From contig CAVIJF010000059.1 of the NCBI GenBank assembly GCA_963643175.1, positions 1 through 6,419 on the forward strand: a stretch of 6,419 nucleotides of DNA, in the 5' to 3' direction. A model generated the notes under the pieces. The model had not been told where the DNA came from. It worked only from the letters and a program-made list of their open reading frames with translations, and did no database searches. Below, piece after piece: positions 6,267 to 6,419 of the stretch (position 1 is its first letter; every line of letters starts with the position of its first letter). This DNA is from CAMEON01 sp963643175 (GTDB lineage: Bacteria; Bacillota; Clostridia; Oscillospirales; CAG-272). The position numbers were made by a program, and so were the translations under genes.

Positions 6267-6419
6267 ATAGAGAAAACCAAGAAAGACATGAAACAAATCG
6301 ATTGACCGACGAACAGAAGCAGAACAACCGCCGAAAGTCTAAGATCCGTTGTCATATCGAGCACATTTTCGGCTTTATGACTATGTCCATGAACGGTCTG
6401 ACCGTGCGTTCCATAGGCA
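6263..6419 (+). pseudogene. IS5-family transposase, C-terminal fragment running off the window
   Basis: The open frame from ATG 6263 reads MDRENQERHETNRLTDEQKQ, then NNRRKSKIRCHIEHIFGFM and SMNGLTVRSIG up to the window edge. The segment from LTDEQK onward is typical of IS5-family transposases, where R-x-(R)-x-x-x-E-H-x-F-G-F-M carries the last acid of the DDE triad (E33 counted from this ATG). The first two catalytic aspartates and the DNA-binding region are absent, so the product cannot transpose by itself. The ATG falls inside the 6237-6266 hairpin and has no ribosome binding site, so it is probably not a real start. The frame stays open at the edge, so its true end is not visible. Confidence 0.8.

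Larger units (their letters stand above)
6216..6419 (+). mobile_element. IS5-family remnant entering at the right edge
   Basis: Immediately after the lipoprotein gene the composition changes and the sequence AGGGCACCTCTAAAAATCC (from about 6214) looks like an insertion-sequence end. It is followed at once by a hairpin and by the C-terminal part of a transposase, with no room for its N-terminal two thirds. This suggests an internally deleted element or a scar. The left boundary is inferred; the matching end and any target duplication lie outside the window. Confidence 0.55.

Noticed and set aside
5370..6296. A 308-residue open frame on the minus strand
   Set aside because: It is antisense to the lipoprotein C-terminus and runs into the IS remnant, with no domain or good start context.
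1..6419. CRISPR array, tRNA, rRNA or riboswitch
   Set aside because: No regularly spaced repeat array, cloverleaf pattern, rRNA-like stretch or known riboswitch core was seen on either strand.

Overview
The window (about 6.4 kb, GC-rich) reads like a chromosomal piece of a high-GC Clostridia-type Bacillota, plausibly from a gut or rumen. The grounds are strong AAGGAGG-type ribosome binding sites, a textbook sigma-A promoter, a lipobox followed by a Thr/Glu/Ser/Pro-rich tether, and an IS5-like transposase fragment at the right edge. The taxonomic call is inference only. All supported genes lie on the + strand.

Layout. Positions 1-377 hold the 3' end of an unrecognised gene that enters from the left; an 11-bp-period tandem repeat at 44-65 appears to have shifted its frame. 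Positions 378-531 carry no gene. A strong promoter (532-560) straddled by a 9-bp inverted repeat drives a NYN-domain/OST-HTH putative ribonuclease (625-1425), whose leader puts a perfect 8-bp hairpin between the Shine-Dalgarno sequence and the ATG. After a 152-bp gap comes a two-gene unit: a Gfo/Idh/MocA-fold protein (1578-2846) that lacks the usual EKP lysine and carries residues expected of NAD-dependent GH109-type glycosidases, then, 42 bp on, a 1102-residue lipoprotein (2889-6197) with a right-handed beta-helix and three divergent copies of a C-terminal beta-rich module. Its helix has a D...DD arrangement reminiscent of GH110 alpha-1,3-galactosidases. From about 6216 to the right edge lies an IS5-family remnant: a possible IS end, an 11-bp-stem hairpin and the C-terminal part of a transposase.

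Working together. The two-gene unit looks like a small glycan-use module: a surface-anchored beta-helix enzyme or binder outside, and a cytoplasmic NAD-dependent glycosidase or oxidoreductase inside. If the GH109-like and GH110-like readings both hold, it would pair the two fold types known for removing blood-group A- and B-type terminal alpha-linked sugars. That is the most interesting hypothesis here, but it rests on motif recognition from memory. The NYN gene is probably an independent, separately regulated RNA-metabolism gene.
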